A stretch of 64,000 bases of DNA from Xiphophorus maculatus (taxonomy: Eukaryota; Chordata; Actinopteri; Cyprinodontiformes; Poeciliidae): assembly GCF_002775205.1 (NCBI RefSeq), contig NC_036464.1, forward strand, positions 186,001 through 250,000. The letters are read 5' to 3'. Below are positions 47,265-59,243 of this stretch, piece by piece. The stretch's first letter is position 1; each line of letters opens with the position of its first letter. The notes below the pieces were generated by a model, which was not told the DNA's origin, did no database searches, and saw nothing but the letters and a program-made list of their open reading frames with translations. The position numbers and the translations under genes are program-made.

Positions 47265-47900
47265 AATGGAAACACTGGAATGCAAAGTTCCCACTAGTCT
47301 GAACTGTAAGTGATCCGCGCCATCTTGGTAGGCAAGTGCAGAGCAATGGACAGCACAGCGGATTCATGGCTTTGAGACCAACGAAAATAAAATGCATGGA
47401 AACTCTTGACCAATCTACGAGAGAAAGATACATCAACAAAATGGCGGCTGTCAGCATCGACCCGAATGAGACAGAGAAGGAAAATATGTCAGACGATGTG
47501 GACAAGCTGCCTAAAAATCTCCTACTACGATATGGTTAACTAGCTAGTGAACATGAAGAGTGCGTACAGCATGGCGCATACAATCAGTGTTTAAACAGAT
47601 TTATAAACAACGTACAAACTCTGTGAATAACAAGGTTCTGGTGACTGGCAGAGTAAGTCCACGTAGTAACAAACACGCAGGCTACATGTCTGTCTTAGCT
47701 AGCAGATAAAAGCTACATTAGCTAAGCTTCAGCAATAAGTACTACAGTAAATATCACTGATATTTATCTTACTATTACACAGAGGAGGGTAGAGTACTCA
47801 AAAATTGTAATCGAGTAAGAATTGTAATGTAATTAGATAGAAACGAGGCGAGAGCTTTGGCCTTTTTATTGTTGCCATAGCAACTCCATAGCAGAAGTTT
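47265..47900 (+). pseudogene. Transposon remnant family F, copy 2, with gene fragment
   Basis: An open stretch at 47395-47539 reads LDQSTRERYINKM, then IDPNETEKENMSDDVD. After a one-base shift it reads YYDMVN. This resembles proteins encoded by fish repetitive elements with SWIM/YqaJ-type domains, from memory only. It ends with a canonical X-box gttgccatagcaac (47871-47884). Confidence 0.5.
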
Positions 47901-47999
47901 TGTGCACATCTGTAATGGAAATGCAGCTGCTATTCGCTGCAAGAACCCAGAACATTTCTTCAGAAGTCCTGTGGTTTCTCTTGAAGTTGTCCTTTTCAG

Positions 48000-48490
48000 A
48001 TCCGAATGTGAGTAACTACTTTAATTAGGCCGATTTGAACGGCCAGTGCTGTCCAATGTGCTGTCCGATTCCCTCTGTAACGAGCCTGTGCTAAATCTGA
48101 CTCTTCCCACAGAAGTCAGTGACTCACTTCTGTCTGCGAATGTTTGCTGGTTGCTAATTATTTGTACGTATTGTTTCCATTTTGCTTAAACCCGGGCCTT
48201 CCCAGTAACCATGAACGTGTTTTTTTATAGGTCTGATCCACCCTGTGAAACCTGGCAGCGCAGCTCAAATGGAACCTGCTGTGAGAATGAAATTATTTGT
48301 ATTTCTTGGCATCCCACCCGCTTCACAATGATTGTCTACCTGTTTGGTGCTATGTTATTCGACTATAGGTTTATTTTTAACGCTGGTGCATGGCTGCCAT
48401 TGTGTCTGCGCTCTTGGCTCCGTGCCTCTGGTGTTTCGGTTAGAGTAGGGGGAAAAACCAGGTTACAGGTACGTTTCACAACAATGTGGT
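48000..48490. other. Unique island in the gene-free interval
   Basis: Non-repetitive. The open frame at 48211-48504 (97 codons) has no recognised domain or splice partner and is not called as a gene. Candidate conserved non-coding element. Confidence 0.3.
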
Positions 48491-49024
48491 GCCATTTTGT
48501 CTGATGGTTTTTTTGTTTTTTAAATCAAACCGTTTACCAGTTTCCTGGGTTTTGATTTATCTGGAAAAACAAAACCGTTTATCAATCTCACATTCCAAGC
48601 TATAAAAAGCTTTCTGTGTGCATTTGAGACTGAAATGAGCGTGTCCTGTGTGCCGTATCGGTTTTAGTTTTGACCTAAATCATCTCATAATGACTGAATT
48701 CCCAATAGAAAACAGTAGATATGTTGAAAAGAAAACTGTTCTCACTTTTAATCTATTTAGTACAGTTACATCGACATTTTATAGGTAGAAAAGTATAAAA
48801 AATAATAGCTTATTATTATTAAATTCATGCAATTATCAGTTGTGAATTAACCTATCAGAGGCTTACCAAGCCATGGCATGATCATCTTCTGGGCTTTTTC
48901 AAAATTTTCCCAAATAATCCTGTGTAAATATTATTCTAAGAAAATCTCTCTCTCAATGTTCTGGCATAATTTTGATTATGTTACCAAACTTAAAATAGAG
49001 GAGTTTCAGTCTGATTTAGGGCAG

Positions 49025-49690
49025 TAATTAAGGATTATTTTATTACTCGATTAATTTAATGATTATTCTGATGATTAATTGAATAATCGGATTATTCTAC
49101 AGATTTTTCATTTATTCATGTGAGCTTTTTATACAATATTAGAAAGCTGCAAATAAACAATTAAATTCCCCTTTAAAAACAATTATAAACATTTTATAAC
49201 ACATTATTCCTTTAGTGAATCATAACCGGATGAAGCTAAAACTGCCTCTTGAGAAGTTTTGGCTAAAACACATTTACAGAACCAGGTTTTGTTATCTTAA
49301 TTAGTTCATTTAGTTTTAAATACTTCTTATACTTTTTATGATAATTGTATTGTAGTTTACGTATCTTGTATTTATTGTTTGCATTTATATTTATTGACAA
49401 AATGTGTGTAGTTAAGTCATTTTAACCTCATTTATATATCCTTTGTTTTTAGCTAATTCAGAAATCCCCTGACAAATAAATACAAAATAATACCTAAATG
49501 CAAAATTTCTATTTTTTTCGTACAGTTTTGCTGCTCTGAATTTTTTTTGCCCACCACATGGACATCTTTTGAGTCTGTGTACAGACCAGTTAAAAATGAA
49601 CCAACTGCTAAGTTAGTTGACGATTAATTTAATATTCGATTAATCACGATTATTTGTTTAAGTCCTATTCTGATTTTCTGTCAGAAGGAA
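49025..49690. repeat. Family H repeat pieces
   Basis: gattaattgaataatcgg at 49070 and ttaatcacgattatt near 49640 bound A/T-rich DNA with the same internal words as 37660-38040. Confidence 0.45.
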
Positions 49691-52290
49691 TCAGGATAAA
49701 GATTACGTGTTGTTTTGTACAGTGTATGTAGCTTCGGCTGAGGGCCACATCGACACGGTGAATGTTTTGAAATGATTTCTCGTGACCTGGCACTAACAGA
49801 GGTTTCCACCTTTCTGGGAGCTACCGGTAGCAGCTAATGAGAACATGATGTTCTTCTGAAGAACCATTAGACTCACTACCATCTCACCAGGAATGGGAGC
49901 GTAGTTTGCTCATCACAGCACAACCCCTATGGCTGATGTTACACATTAACGCCACGTTACTCACCGCCAAGATCTGAAACTGTTTTAAAAAATTTTTTTT
50001 TATCTTTCTTTGGAACACAACTCATCCGCCCACACATTACACATCTTTCCCAACAACAAAGCTAATGCTGACAGAGTGAAAATGAAAGGCTGCAAGTCAG
50101 ATATTTATGTCCACACGTCAACATGGAGCAACAAATGGAAGTCATCTCATACATTTAGGTGAAAACCTGAAAACAAAACTGGTTATTGGTGATCAGAAAT
50201 CTGTATTTACCGAAAGTTTTCAACAGATGGGTTGTAAAAACTCCAGTTCTGGAGCTTAAATCTAAACAAGCAGAGAGATGGCACTGACCTCAAATGACAA
50301 ACTGCTCAATTTAAACCAGCGCACGGCGGCCATTTTAGTTTTGACCAACAAGAGAAGTAAGCGGGAAACATCTGTGCGCCTTTGTGATCGGCTGATTTAG
50401 GTAATTAATATGTAAAATTTAATTACCACCAATAGCTGTTTGCCAACCTTAAATCAACTGAAGATGAAGAACTGTTTTTATGACATGATAAAGTGACAGT
50501 GCTAGCTGCTCACAACAGTGTTGCTCACCATGGAGATATAATCGATTCACAGGCCTTTTCAATTTGATATTTAATTGGATAAATGAATTGCAAAGCAGTG
50601 ATGAATCAATATTTTTACGTAAACCAATTGCGGAGCGGGAACTTGTCAAGCTAGGCCCAGATAGCTTAGTGCTAGCGTGTGCTAACTACCGCACAGTCCG
50701 TAACCGGAAACAAAAACCCACCTTTAATCCTCACATTATTTCATTATTTCAACCATCGTTTAAGTTTCTCCACACTTCGCTTCTGCACTGAACAATATTG
50801 AACGAAGCTCCAACCTTATGCGCTCTTCAGATGTCACCATTCTGTTTGTGCTTGTTTATCCGAACATCCGGGCACTAGTGATGTCATTTGCGATGAGCGC
50901 CAGAACAGTAAGTATGGAAAGCCACAGGTGCCATAATTTAGTTATTTTAAAAGTTCCAAATTTTATATTTATTAGTGGTGGGGGCTCGATTAAAATTTCT
51001 AATCGACTTAGCCCTTTCAGACTTTTATCAACAGGGCAAAAAAAAATTTACTCAACAAATTTTTATTTCCCTTCAGCATTGAAATAGGGGAATGAGGGCG
51101 GGGGAGGGGGAGAACAAATTTTTTCCAAGCTTTTCAAGAAAGTCTTAGTTTATACTCAGAAAAACATAAAATAATCAAATGAATTGTAAAATCACAAATA
51201 AGCTATAAAATGATTACAGTTTTTCTTCTATATATTTTTTATATCCAAACTCCGGATGTCCATTGGGTTGGACAATCTATTTTGAAAAGAAAAAATCCTA
51301 CAATTTAATAGTAAATGTAAATTCAAATTCTAACACAGGAAATACTTAGAATTACAGAGAACAATTTTATTAGACTACTGTGTACTTAAATTTTCATTTT
51401 TAATTGAAAACACACTCTTCAACTTCTCTAGTTTCAGAGCAACGGTTGTGCTGAAGTTCACTCATATACAGTTAAGATTTAAACCTCAATGTTATTGGTT
51501 AATGGGAAACTAGCAACAAGAATAATTTAAATGTATTGTTTTAAACCTAGAAATATACCATGTTCATTTCTGTGGACCTTGGGTCTGAAGCCATTAATTG
51601 AAGAATCTGTAATTAATTAATCACAATTAATCTAAAATTAGATTAAGGAAAAGCGGCTTTGCTTTTCATCACTGTTGTTTGTGGACGTCGCTTGTGCTTT
51701 AGATTTACAGACATACTAGAAACACGCATATACATGTTCTATATGTTAAAACATACAATTAGTTGCATTAAAATCTGTGTAATTAATTAATCAAAATTAA
51801 CAAGGTGAAATCCTGGCCCTAATATTTAAGCATGTGATTTTTTTTATGCATCAAAATAAGCTAAATAATTTTTTAATGTCATTAAAATTTTTAGTAATTA
51901 TTTCTTATATACGTTAGCCTTCCCATTAACTTCCAACACAATTCCATAAAACTGTAAATTATGCAAAAGCATTTAATTTTCTTTGCAAACACATACGTCT
52001 CAACAGATCCAAACCCTGCGATTGGATGATTTAATCTACATTATTCTTTTACGTCCACATGAACTTTAAAGTCCAAGAGAAAATGGGCATTTCAGGACTT
52101 CCATACATCACATCCACAGTTTATGACTACTGGTAGTTAAAATAATCTGATCAGCTTAAAAATACTATTGTAGATAATTTCACAGGACAGTGATGATCTC
52201 AGTTGAAAACCATGAGAATAAACAAGCAGGAATGACGCATAAAATCCATATGAAGTCATGTCTTTGTTTAAATCGACATCTGGAAAGCCT
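49691..52290. other. Gene-free, A/T rich, nothing firm
   Basis: No gene. A YY1-like cggccatttt occurs near 50328. Two related aattaattaatcacaatt-type stretches lie near 51610 and 51780. Confidence 0.3.
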
Positions 52291-52720
52291 CTATTTAACC
52301 TCTGCAAGGGATGCAACAGTCATAGGAAAAAAACAGTAACTGACATGAATGTCTGCTTCTTGTTTTAGAAGTACGCAGACATTTGATTTTTACTTGGTCT
52401 GCAGCCGGAGAAACTTTAATCCAGCTCCTCGTGTGATTATCCGGAGGAATGCGAGGTTGCACAGCGGGAATATCGGGAATGCGGCTGCAGGAACATATTT
52501 TCAACCCTAACATGTCTCTGCAAAGCAATCAGGCAGATTAAGTAGCAGGAGGATGAGAGGAGACATTGTAGGTAGTGTTTGCTAACAATAAATGATGTAA
52601 TCCATGACATGTTAATAAGAAGGAGCAGCTCTGAAGGCCTGATATTCGACTGTTGGCTGTGAATTATTGTTGTTTGCAGAGGGTCAACATGTCCAAAGCT
52701 GAAAAACACTCCAACAAATC
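52290..52720. other. Unique island in the gene-free interval
   Basis: About 430 bp of non-repetitive DNA with homeobox-like taat-containing words (aataaatgatgtaatcc). No coding signal. The most convincing of the candidate conserved non-coding elements by appearance. Confidence 0.35.
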
Positions 52721-53044
52721 CTTCTGCAATGATTTGCTTCTCCGCTTAATCTTGGATTCATTTATGTAAAAAAACACAATATTTAGATTTAGGTTTGGAA
52801 ACTGAACTTTATGCTCCAGATTATTGAAGTTGCATAAAAAACGTTGAAATTTACTAATTGTTTACTGGAGATGCATAATTTTCTGTAAAATCCAACTTTT
52901 TACTTCCTGTTGATGCATAAATATAATCTGACACAGATTCCAGCTTCTCCCAGCCACTCTTCTAAAGAGGAAAAACAAGAAAACATGTAATACATATTGA
53001 GAGTAATTTACAATGTGTTTGCCACAGTTGAGCCCACATTTATG

Positions 53045-53600
53045 CTGTTTGCTTTTTTTTATATTTCATTTTTTCACATTCTTTTTCAAATATATTTTCA
53101 TATTTTATTTTTTTAAATATTTTTTCTGATTTTGTTTCTTTATTTTTAAGATTATATTTTTTCTGCTAATTTTTTTCTGTTTTTATCTTTTTAAAGAGTT
53201 GTTTCCAATTTTATTTATTCAATTTCTTTTTCAGATATTTTTTCCAAACATCATTTTGTACTTTTTTATTATTATTATTTTTCTGATTCTATTTTCCTCA
53301 CATTTTGATGTAGTTTTATTTTTCCGGTTTCTCAGACTCTATTTTTTAAGTCATTTTCTCATATTAAAATTTTATTCTTTAAATTTCTTTTTCAGATTTT
53401 ATTTCTTTTAAGTATTTTTTTATTAATATTTTTATTCAAATTCTTCTTCAGATTTTATTTTCTGAAATATATTTTTTCAGATTTTTAGTCAAATTTTTTC
53501 CCAGATTTTATTACATTTTTATCCTAATAATTTTATTTATTTATTTATCTCAGATTGTATTCTTTAATCTTTTTTTGTTTGTTTTATTTTTGCAAATCTG
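53045..53600. repeat. T-rich low-complexity tract
   Basis: Over 550 bp of strongly T-biased plus strand with recurrent cagattttatt and attttttc words. The open frame at 53199 is low complexity. Confidence 0.8.
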
Positions 53601-53879
53601 GACTTATTAGATAGATTAACCAGTAACTAAAATAGTCGTTATTTGCAGCAGAACCTGTTGACTCTGCAGATCAGTGGCTGATCCTCCATGTTGCTTCCTG
53701 CTGCTGCAGTTCAGTCGCCGGTCAGAGCAACTCAGGTGCATCAGAACAGCAGAAATGGCAATCTGCCCGACAACCATGGGAGGTCCAGTCTTTTCACTGG
53801 CAGGAACATTCTCTCTTTTTAGATTACATCTAACTGCTAAGAAGATGTCCAACTTAAACGCACCTGGATTTGTGCAGAG

Positions 53880-54100
53880 TGGCAGCTACTGATGCATGCA
53901 TCTGCAGCAGATTTAAACATTCACATCTCCAACTGATGGTTTATACAGACCCAGCAGGGAAGGATGTCACCGCTTTATCAGAGAGAGCTTTACATAACCG
54001 CTGCTTCTGTTTATGTGTACGTGCAGCTTGACGAGTGCATCCGACACACCGATGCTTCTGTGTTTAAACAATCAACATTCCCTAACTATGATTAAATCTA
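53880..54100. other. Unique stretch
   Basis: Mixed-composition non-repetitive DNA, no gene. Confidence 0.25.
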
Positions 54101-54379
54101 ACATCCACAATGTGTGGCCAGAGTTTGTCTCTGTAGCAGAATAAATTTCTGATTGGGCAACAAAATGGCTGCCAGAGTTCTGGTTATCATCCTCTTCCCC
54201 TCATACAGACACTATGCAGGTGGCAGAGAACCCAGAAATGTTACTCAAGTAAAAGTAAAAGCTACAGAGCAGTGGAAATTATCCTTAAAGTACGTTAAAA
54301 AATCACACAAAAATCTGAAATTATGTTAAATTTAATAATAAGGATAATACAGCACAAAGCCGACAAATATACTTTTTAA

Positions 54380-55060
54380 CACAGAAAAAAACACAAGTTC
54401 CCCGAAAAACGATTAAATGTCCGGAGAAAAGAGGACGTGTGTTGTGCTAATAGCACTTAGCGTTGCTCGGCAACGAAGCAAAGTTGTGCAACACAAATAA
54501 TTATCCGGCCGGAAACACAGCACTAAATAAAGAAGCTTCAGGACTAGTATAACTTTTAGACTTTTTTGAGACTGGCCACCCTCCGTGATAAATGCAGGAG
54601 TATTTCCGTGCGGACAGCGAATCTCTCAGCGCCTGGAAGTCATTTCAGTCAATTTAATACACGAACTCTAAGTTTACTACACCAGTTACAGCTTTTTTGT
54701 ACAAGTGAGCAAAAACACCAGACCCCAGAAAAACGATGAAAACAGGGGATTAAAGATTTATGTTATGCTAATAGCACTTAGCATTCTTCGGCGGAAGTGA
54801 GAGCAAAAAATAATAATATCCGTCCGGAACACGTGGCGCTAAATAATACAACGTAAGACATAATTTAACAAAGTTTCAAGCAGATAATTTGCCTTGAGGA
54901 ATTTTAATAATCGACGTACTCTAATAACCCAATGAATTGTAAACTACACCTTAAGTTTGGTCATTCTTGTGCCGGTGACACGCTTCCATCTTTAGCTGAA
55001 ATATGACGTCAGACTCGGCCACTCACCCTGGTAAATGCAGAAACGTACCTCAGCTGACCA
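54380..55060 (+). repeat. Diverged tandem duplication, about 340-bp unit
   Basis: Two units share, in order, cgaaaaacgat / agaaaaacgat, gctaatagcacttagc (both), tccggccggaaaca / tccgtccggaacac, and ccaccctccgtgataaatgc / cactcaccctggtaaatgc. The second unit also carries a CRE palindrome at 55004-55011. Confidence 0.65.
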
Positions 55061-55379
55061 AAGTGCATCACAACATTTACATCACAGGTAGATAAATAAT
55101 AAAGCAAGAAATAAAATTAAGCTTGGTGGGGAAAAAAGTGACACTCGTAACATTGGCAGAAAATGCCAAAAACTTATAATGCTACAGTTCCACTCTTTCT
55201 CGGAAACATGAAGGAAGTCATGTCACTTTTGTTTCCCTGTTCACATTAGAGGGGAAATTCCACCTTTACAGTTTTATGTTTTCTTTTCAACCATCCACCG
55301 TCTCATCTTTCACTTCCATTTTTTAAGTTTTATTGTTTTTATTAATGTCAATAAAAATAAGGCTTTAATTTGCAGCGCT

Positions 55380-55760
55380 CTTTCATTTAAGGTCTCCTTC
55401 CCATGCAAGCAGCAGGTTGCATGTTTGGATGTTCCAGAGATATTTAGGCCAGATTCTTTTTGTCCTGCAGGTACCTGCGCTGGAAGAACAGCTATTTAAT
55501 GTGAGAAAGGCTTGATGTGGTATCTGATGGGAAGGTTCTGCAGCTTCTCTGCACGGCGTTGCGTGTGAACCTCTGGCCCGCCGCCAGATAAGAGGCTGAG
55601 TTAAAGCGCAGCTTGCATAAGAGCTGAGGAATGTTTTTTATTTTTGAAAGGCTGCGTGTCACGGAATATGCTGTTTAAATTGGCATTATGCGTGCTCAGG
55701 AGTCACGTAGGGGGTTTTATTATTACTGTTAGCAGAATTGTTCTTATTATTTAGAAAAGC
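55380..55760. other. Unique island upstream of NANP
   Basis: Non-repetitive. It contains ggcattatgcgtgctcagg and three gcgtg words. Candidate conserved non-coding element. Confidence 0.3.
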
Positions 55761-56087
55761 GAGACTAATTCTTCCAAATAAGCGTCTGGGACACAAAAAT
55801 CAGCTGGAAACCAATGAAAATAATAGTTACCTCTCTAAACTTTAAAGTGTTTCATGTGGTAATTTTGTTGATTTTACTCAGTCCAACTGAATTTATTTAG
55901 CTAATTGGTTATGTGTAATCGTATTAAGTTTGTCAAACTTAATTTATTTACATTTGTTTAACTTGAGGTGGATAGAGAACCCAAAAATTGTACTCAAGTA
56001 AGAGTAGCACTACTTCACCACATTTTTACTCAAGTAAAAAGTAGCCATAAGAAATTACTCAAGTAAAAATAGTTAATAATTAATAAT

Positions 56088-56190
56088 AAATGGAACATTG
56101 ATCAACATACTTGATGTTTATTGATGATTTTGATGGTGGCATTCAACAAACTGTGACGTTTGTGAATGTTTGATGTTTTCATGACATAAA
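56088..56190 (+). repeat. L2-type LINE 3'UTR fragment
   Basis: ggaacattgatcaacatac and tttattgatgattttga parallel the tail after 44053, ending catgacataaagcactg. Confidence 0.45.
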
Positions 56191-56516
56191 GCACTGTTTT
56201 GCTTACTTATAACAAAATTAACTCTTTTCTTAATTTGGATCACCTGTTTTCTTTGGGTTGTTTGTTGGGGATTGGCCACAAATTCTTAAAACCTTAAGAC
56301 ACAAAATTTAACCCCAAACCTACTTAATTACCACATTTTTAAATTGAATAAATCAGATTTTCTTCTTGAAATTTTATCAGAATTAATTGACACAAGGGTT
56401 TGTATCAATTCAGGATTAAGAAAAACTGGTGCATTATTAGTAGACTAGATTATTGTAATGGTGTTTTACTAATAGTATGCTATAATATTTCCTATCTGTC
56501 TGTCTAGCTAGATAAC

Positions 56517-56720
<204 letters not shown>

Positions 56721-56724
56721 ATAT

Positions 56725-57075
56725 AAAATATATATATATAAATTATATATATAGCTAAATATTTAGCTACCTAAATATTTAGTTTACAAGCTTCATATTT
56801 TACTTGCTAACTAGATATTCCGTTAGCAAAGTAAAAGCTAAATATTTTATCTGTAAAGTAAATATCTAGTTTGGGAGCTAAATATTTTGCTTGCTTATTA
56901 CAGCACATACTGTAGCTTGCTATTCTGGACTAGTAAACTAGCATTAGTAAACTAAATAGTTTTCTTTTCTGGACTAAATAGTTAACGAGCTAAATATTTC
57001 AGTTTGTAAACTAAATAGCTTGATAACTAAATATTAAGCTTTCAAGCTAATAATATTTAGCTTGCAACCAAATTG
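56725..57075 (+). repeat. Degenerate A/T satellite left of NANP
   Basis: Loose ~20-bp units of the form gcaagctaaatatttagttt, with occasional gctattctggact words. Counterpart at 59755-60110. Confidence 0.65.
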
Positions 57076-57156
57076 ACAATGCGAAAGTCCCTAATTAAGC
57101 AAGTTAAATACCATCAGTCTGTCTGTCTAGCTATCATTTAGTTTCAGTGTACGCGT

Positions 57157-57171
57157 GGCGCCATCTAGAGG
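57157..57171 (-). promoter_or_regulatory. CTCF-like motif near the NANP promoter
   Basis: Minus strand cctctagatggcgcc differs from the CTCF core CCASYAGRKGGCRSY at one position. Confidence 0.4.
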
Positions 57172-57205
57172 GAAAATTGTGAAAATGCGTAATTTTGTCT
57201 CTAGA

Positions 57206-57226
57206 ACTACAAATCCCATGAAGCAT
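57206..57226 (+). promoter_or_regulatory. ZNF143/STAF-like element in the NANP promoter
   Basis: The 21-bp stretch begins actacaaatcccatg and ends aagcat, closely resembling the ZNF143/THAP11 consensus (ACTACAAYTCCCAGCATGC). It is 73 bp before the NANP ATG, where housekeeping promoters typically carry this element. Confidence 0.6.
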
Positions 57227-57298
57227 TTCACTTTGCACCGCTTCTGGAAAGCTGTGCTTGTTTTCCTGGTTAGCGTTGAATGACGGCGTGCTTCAGCA

Positions 57299-57388
57299 AT
57301 GGAGGGTGAAGCTGTGAAAGCGATCCTGTTTGATTTGGACAACACGCTCGTGGACACGAGTCGAGCCGGCGAGGTGGCGCTAAAGAAG
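57299..57388 (+). CDS. nanp: NANP exon 1
   Basis: 30 codons, MEGEAVKAIL to EVALKK, containing HAD motif I. The donor is gtgataac at 57389, phase 0. Confidence 0.92.
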
Positions 57389-59017
57389 GTGATAACGACT
57401 GAAAATGGTTCCGTTAAAACTTCCGCTGATTGTTGATGTCGCCAGCTAAAGTTCTCGGTTTTAAAGTCAACAACCCTCGCGTTACTTGTTTTACGGAGAA
57501 AATGTTTTATTTTATTTTATTTACACGGCATAAATAAGAAAGAGTCGATATTTGAACGAACTGGGAAGTGAATGAAGACGTGGTGTCCGCTCCTTAACAG
57601 ACAGCCGGCGCACGACCTAGAAAGGAGTTATGAAGACCGGCAAGGGAGGAGTTTTCCTCCTAAAAGCCTGGGAAAACTCTTGTTTTCACGAGAGGTGATA
57701 GCTTATTAACACAACCCAAATTATACACAGTTAATATGTATGTTTGTAAAACAAAATTCTAAACAGTTGAAACAATTTAGTGCAAAAAGACATTATTTAA
57801 AATGTTAAGACTTTAAAACCATCCTGGTTGTTATTTAAAAAATTTTTCATATTCTTGAAAATTGTTTTTTTTAACGCAGAAATACACAAGCATAGTTCTT
57901 TAAACAAAAATTAAACTAGTTGAACATTTCTTTAAATCTAAGTATTCAGTTTTTTCTCTCGTCCTTGCTGCACTATTCATTATTTTTATTATCACGATTA
58001 ATCACTACAGTCCTAGATTGATTTTCTGTCAGACAGAATCAAGCAAAGAATGTGTCTTCTTGTACTGTGTAGCTAAATATCTTTCAGAAAATTTCCTTTT
58101 TTTGTCCAGTTCATGATTGATTACTAAATTGACAGTTATTTTTAAAAAATCGATTAATCACAATTAATTGTTTCAGCCCTAGTCTGATTTCTGTCAAACA
58201 GAATCAAAACAAAGCTTCAGCGTCTTGATGTAAATATCATTCAGCAAATGGAAATGTTTCAGTCCAACTAACGATTAATCGATTACTAAGTTAGTTGATG
58301 ATTATTTTCATAATCAATTAATGACGATTAATTGTTTCAGACCTATTTATGTGGCTTGGTTTGTGTATTTTGCAGACTGGGGAGCTTCTGAAGTCCAAAC
58401 TGAACCTGGACGACGACACAATCCGCAGCATTTGTGATAAATTCAAGCTGAAGCTGCTGTGCGAGAGCCCCGATCGGCCGCCTGGCACCTCCCAGGACGA
58501 CATCCGCATGTGCCACTGGACGGAAAGCATCGCAGAGACTACAGGAAGCAGCGCCGCATCCGATCTGGCTTCTCAGTGCTACTATTTGTGGAAGAACAGC
58601 CGGCTGGAGCTTCTGTGTCTGACCCCGGAAGTGCGCGACCTGCTGAGGCAGCTCCGCGGCCGGTACAAGCTGCTGCTGCTCACCAACGGCGACGCTCGGA
58701 CTCAGAGGGAAAAGGTGGAGGCGGCCGAATGCGAGGAGTTCTTCGACGCCGTGGTGATCGCCGGAGATCACGCCGAGCAGAAGCCGTTCCCGTCCATCTT
58801 CCAGCTGTGCTTCAGCTTGCTGCAGGTGGAGGCGCAGGACTGCGTCATGGTGGGCGACTCTCTGGACACGGACATCCAGGGCGGGGTTAACGCCAAAGTT
58901 CGCGCCACGGTGTGGATCCACAGAGCGGATGGGTCTGAGCTGGACGGTCCGGTGAAACCAGACTACACTGTCCCGTCTGTTCTGGACCTGCCGGCCGTCC
59001 TGGCACAGCTGCAGTGA
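57299..59017 (+). CDS. nanp: NANP N-acylneuraminate-9-phosphatase, complete (two exons)
   Basis: Two exons (57299-57388 and 58376-59017) join in phase 0 to give 243 aa, against 248 in human. NANP is a cytosolic HAD-superfamily phosphatase that dephosphorylates N-acetylneuraminate 9-phosphate, the last step before free sialic acid is activated to CMP-sialic acid. HAD motifs are complete: motif I DLDNT (Asp12 nucleophile, Asp14), motif II TNGD (Thr133, Asn134), the motif III lysine Lys166 in EQKPFPS, and motif IV GDSLDTD (Asp191, Asp196). The C-terminal TDIQGGVNA is typical of the family. The first ATG is used; it follows a ZNF143-like promoter motif by about 70 bp. The downstream neighbour POLR1B is convergent. 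Confidence 0.94.
57389..58375 (+). other. NANP intron, with family H repeat near its 3' end
   Basis: GT-AG intron of 987 bp. From about 57975 to 58340 it is made of attaatcgattaat-type repeat pieces ending in attgtttcag, 35 bp before the true acceptor. Confidence 0.7.
58376..59017 (+). CDS. nanp: NANP exon 2
   Basis: The acceptor is gtattttgcag at 58365-58375. It encodes 213 residues, TGELLKSKL to LAQLQ, then TGA. A second AG (attgtttcag, 58331-58340) lies 35 bp upstream inside a repeat; using it would shift the frame. Confidence 0.94.
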   Translation, partial: TGELLKSKLNLDDDTIRSICDKFKLKLLCESPDRPPGTSQDDIRMCHWTESIAETTGSSAASDLASQCYYLWKNSRLELLCLTPEVRDLLRQLRGRYKLLLLTNGDARTQREKVEAAECEEFFDAVVIAGDHAEQKPFPSIFQLCFSLLQVEAQDCVMVGDSLDTDIQGGVNAKVRATVWIHRADGSELDGPVKPDYTVPSVLDLPAVLAQLQ

Positions 59018-59243
59018 TGTGAATGTGAACTGATTGTTTTTAACCTCCATATGTTTACAAATATTTTCAGATTTTATCAACTTTTTGACACTGTTAAATT
59101 TAAGACACTACAATGAGTGAAGCGTGAAGGGGTGTGCAGAAGTTTACCTCCACAAAGTGGGCATTAAAGTCATTAACCTGAAGATTTAATTATTTTAACA
59201 GTTTTTGTTCAAGGGTGGCGTGGTTATACAACATAAATTAGTA

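Noticed and set aside
48211..48504. 97-codon open frame in a unique island
   Set aside because: No recognisable domain, no splice-linked exon, ordinary length for chance.
58343..59080. 245-codon open frame antisense to NANP
   Set aside because: Shadow; the HAD motifs are on the plus strand.
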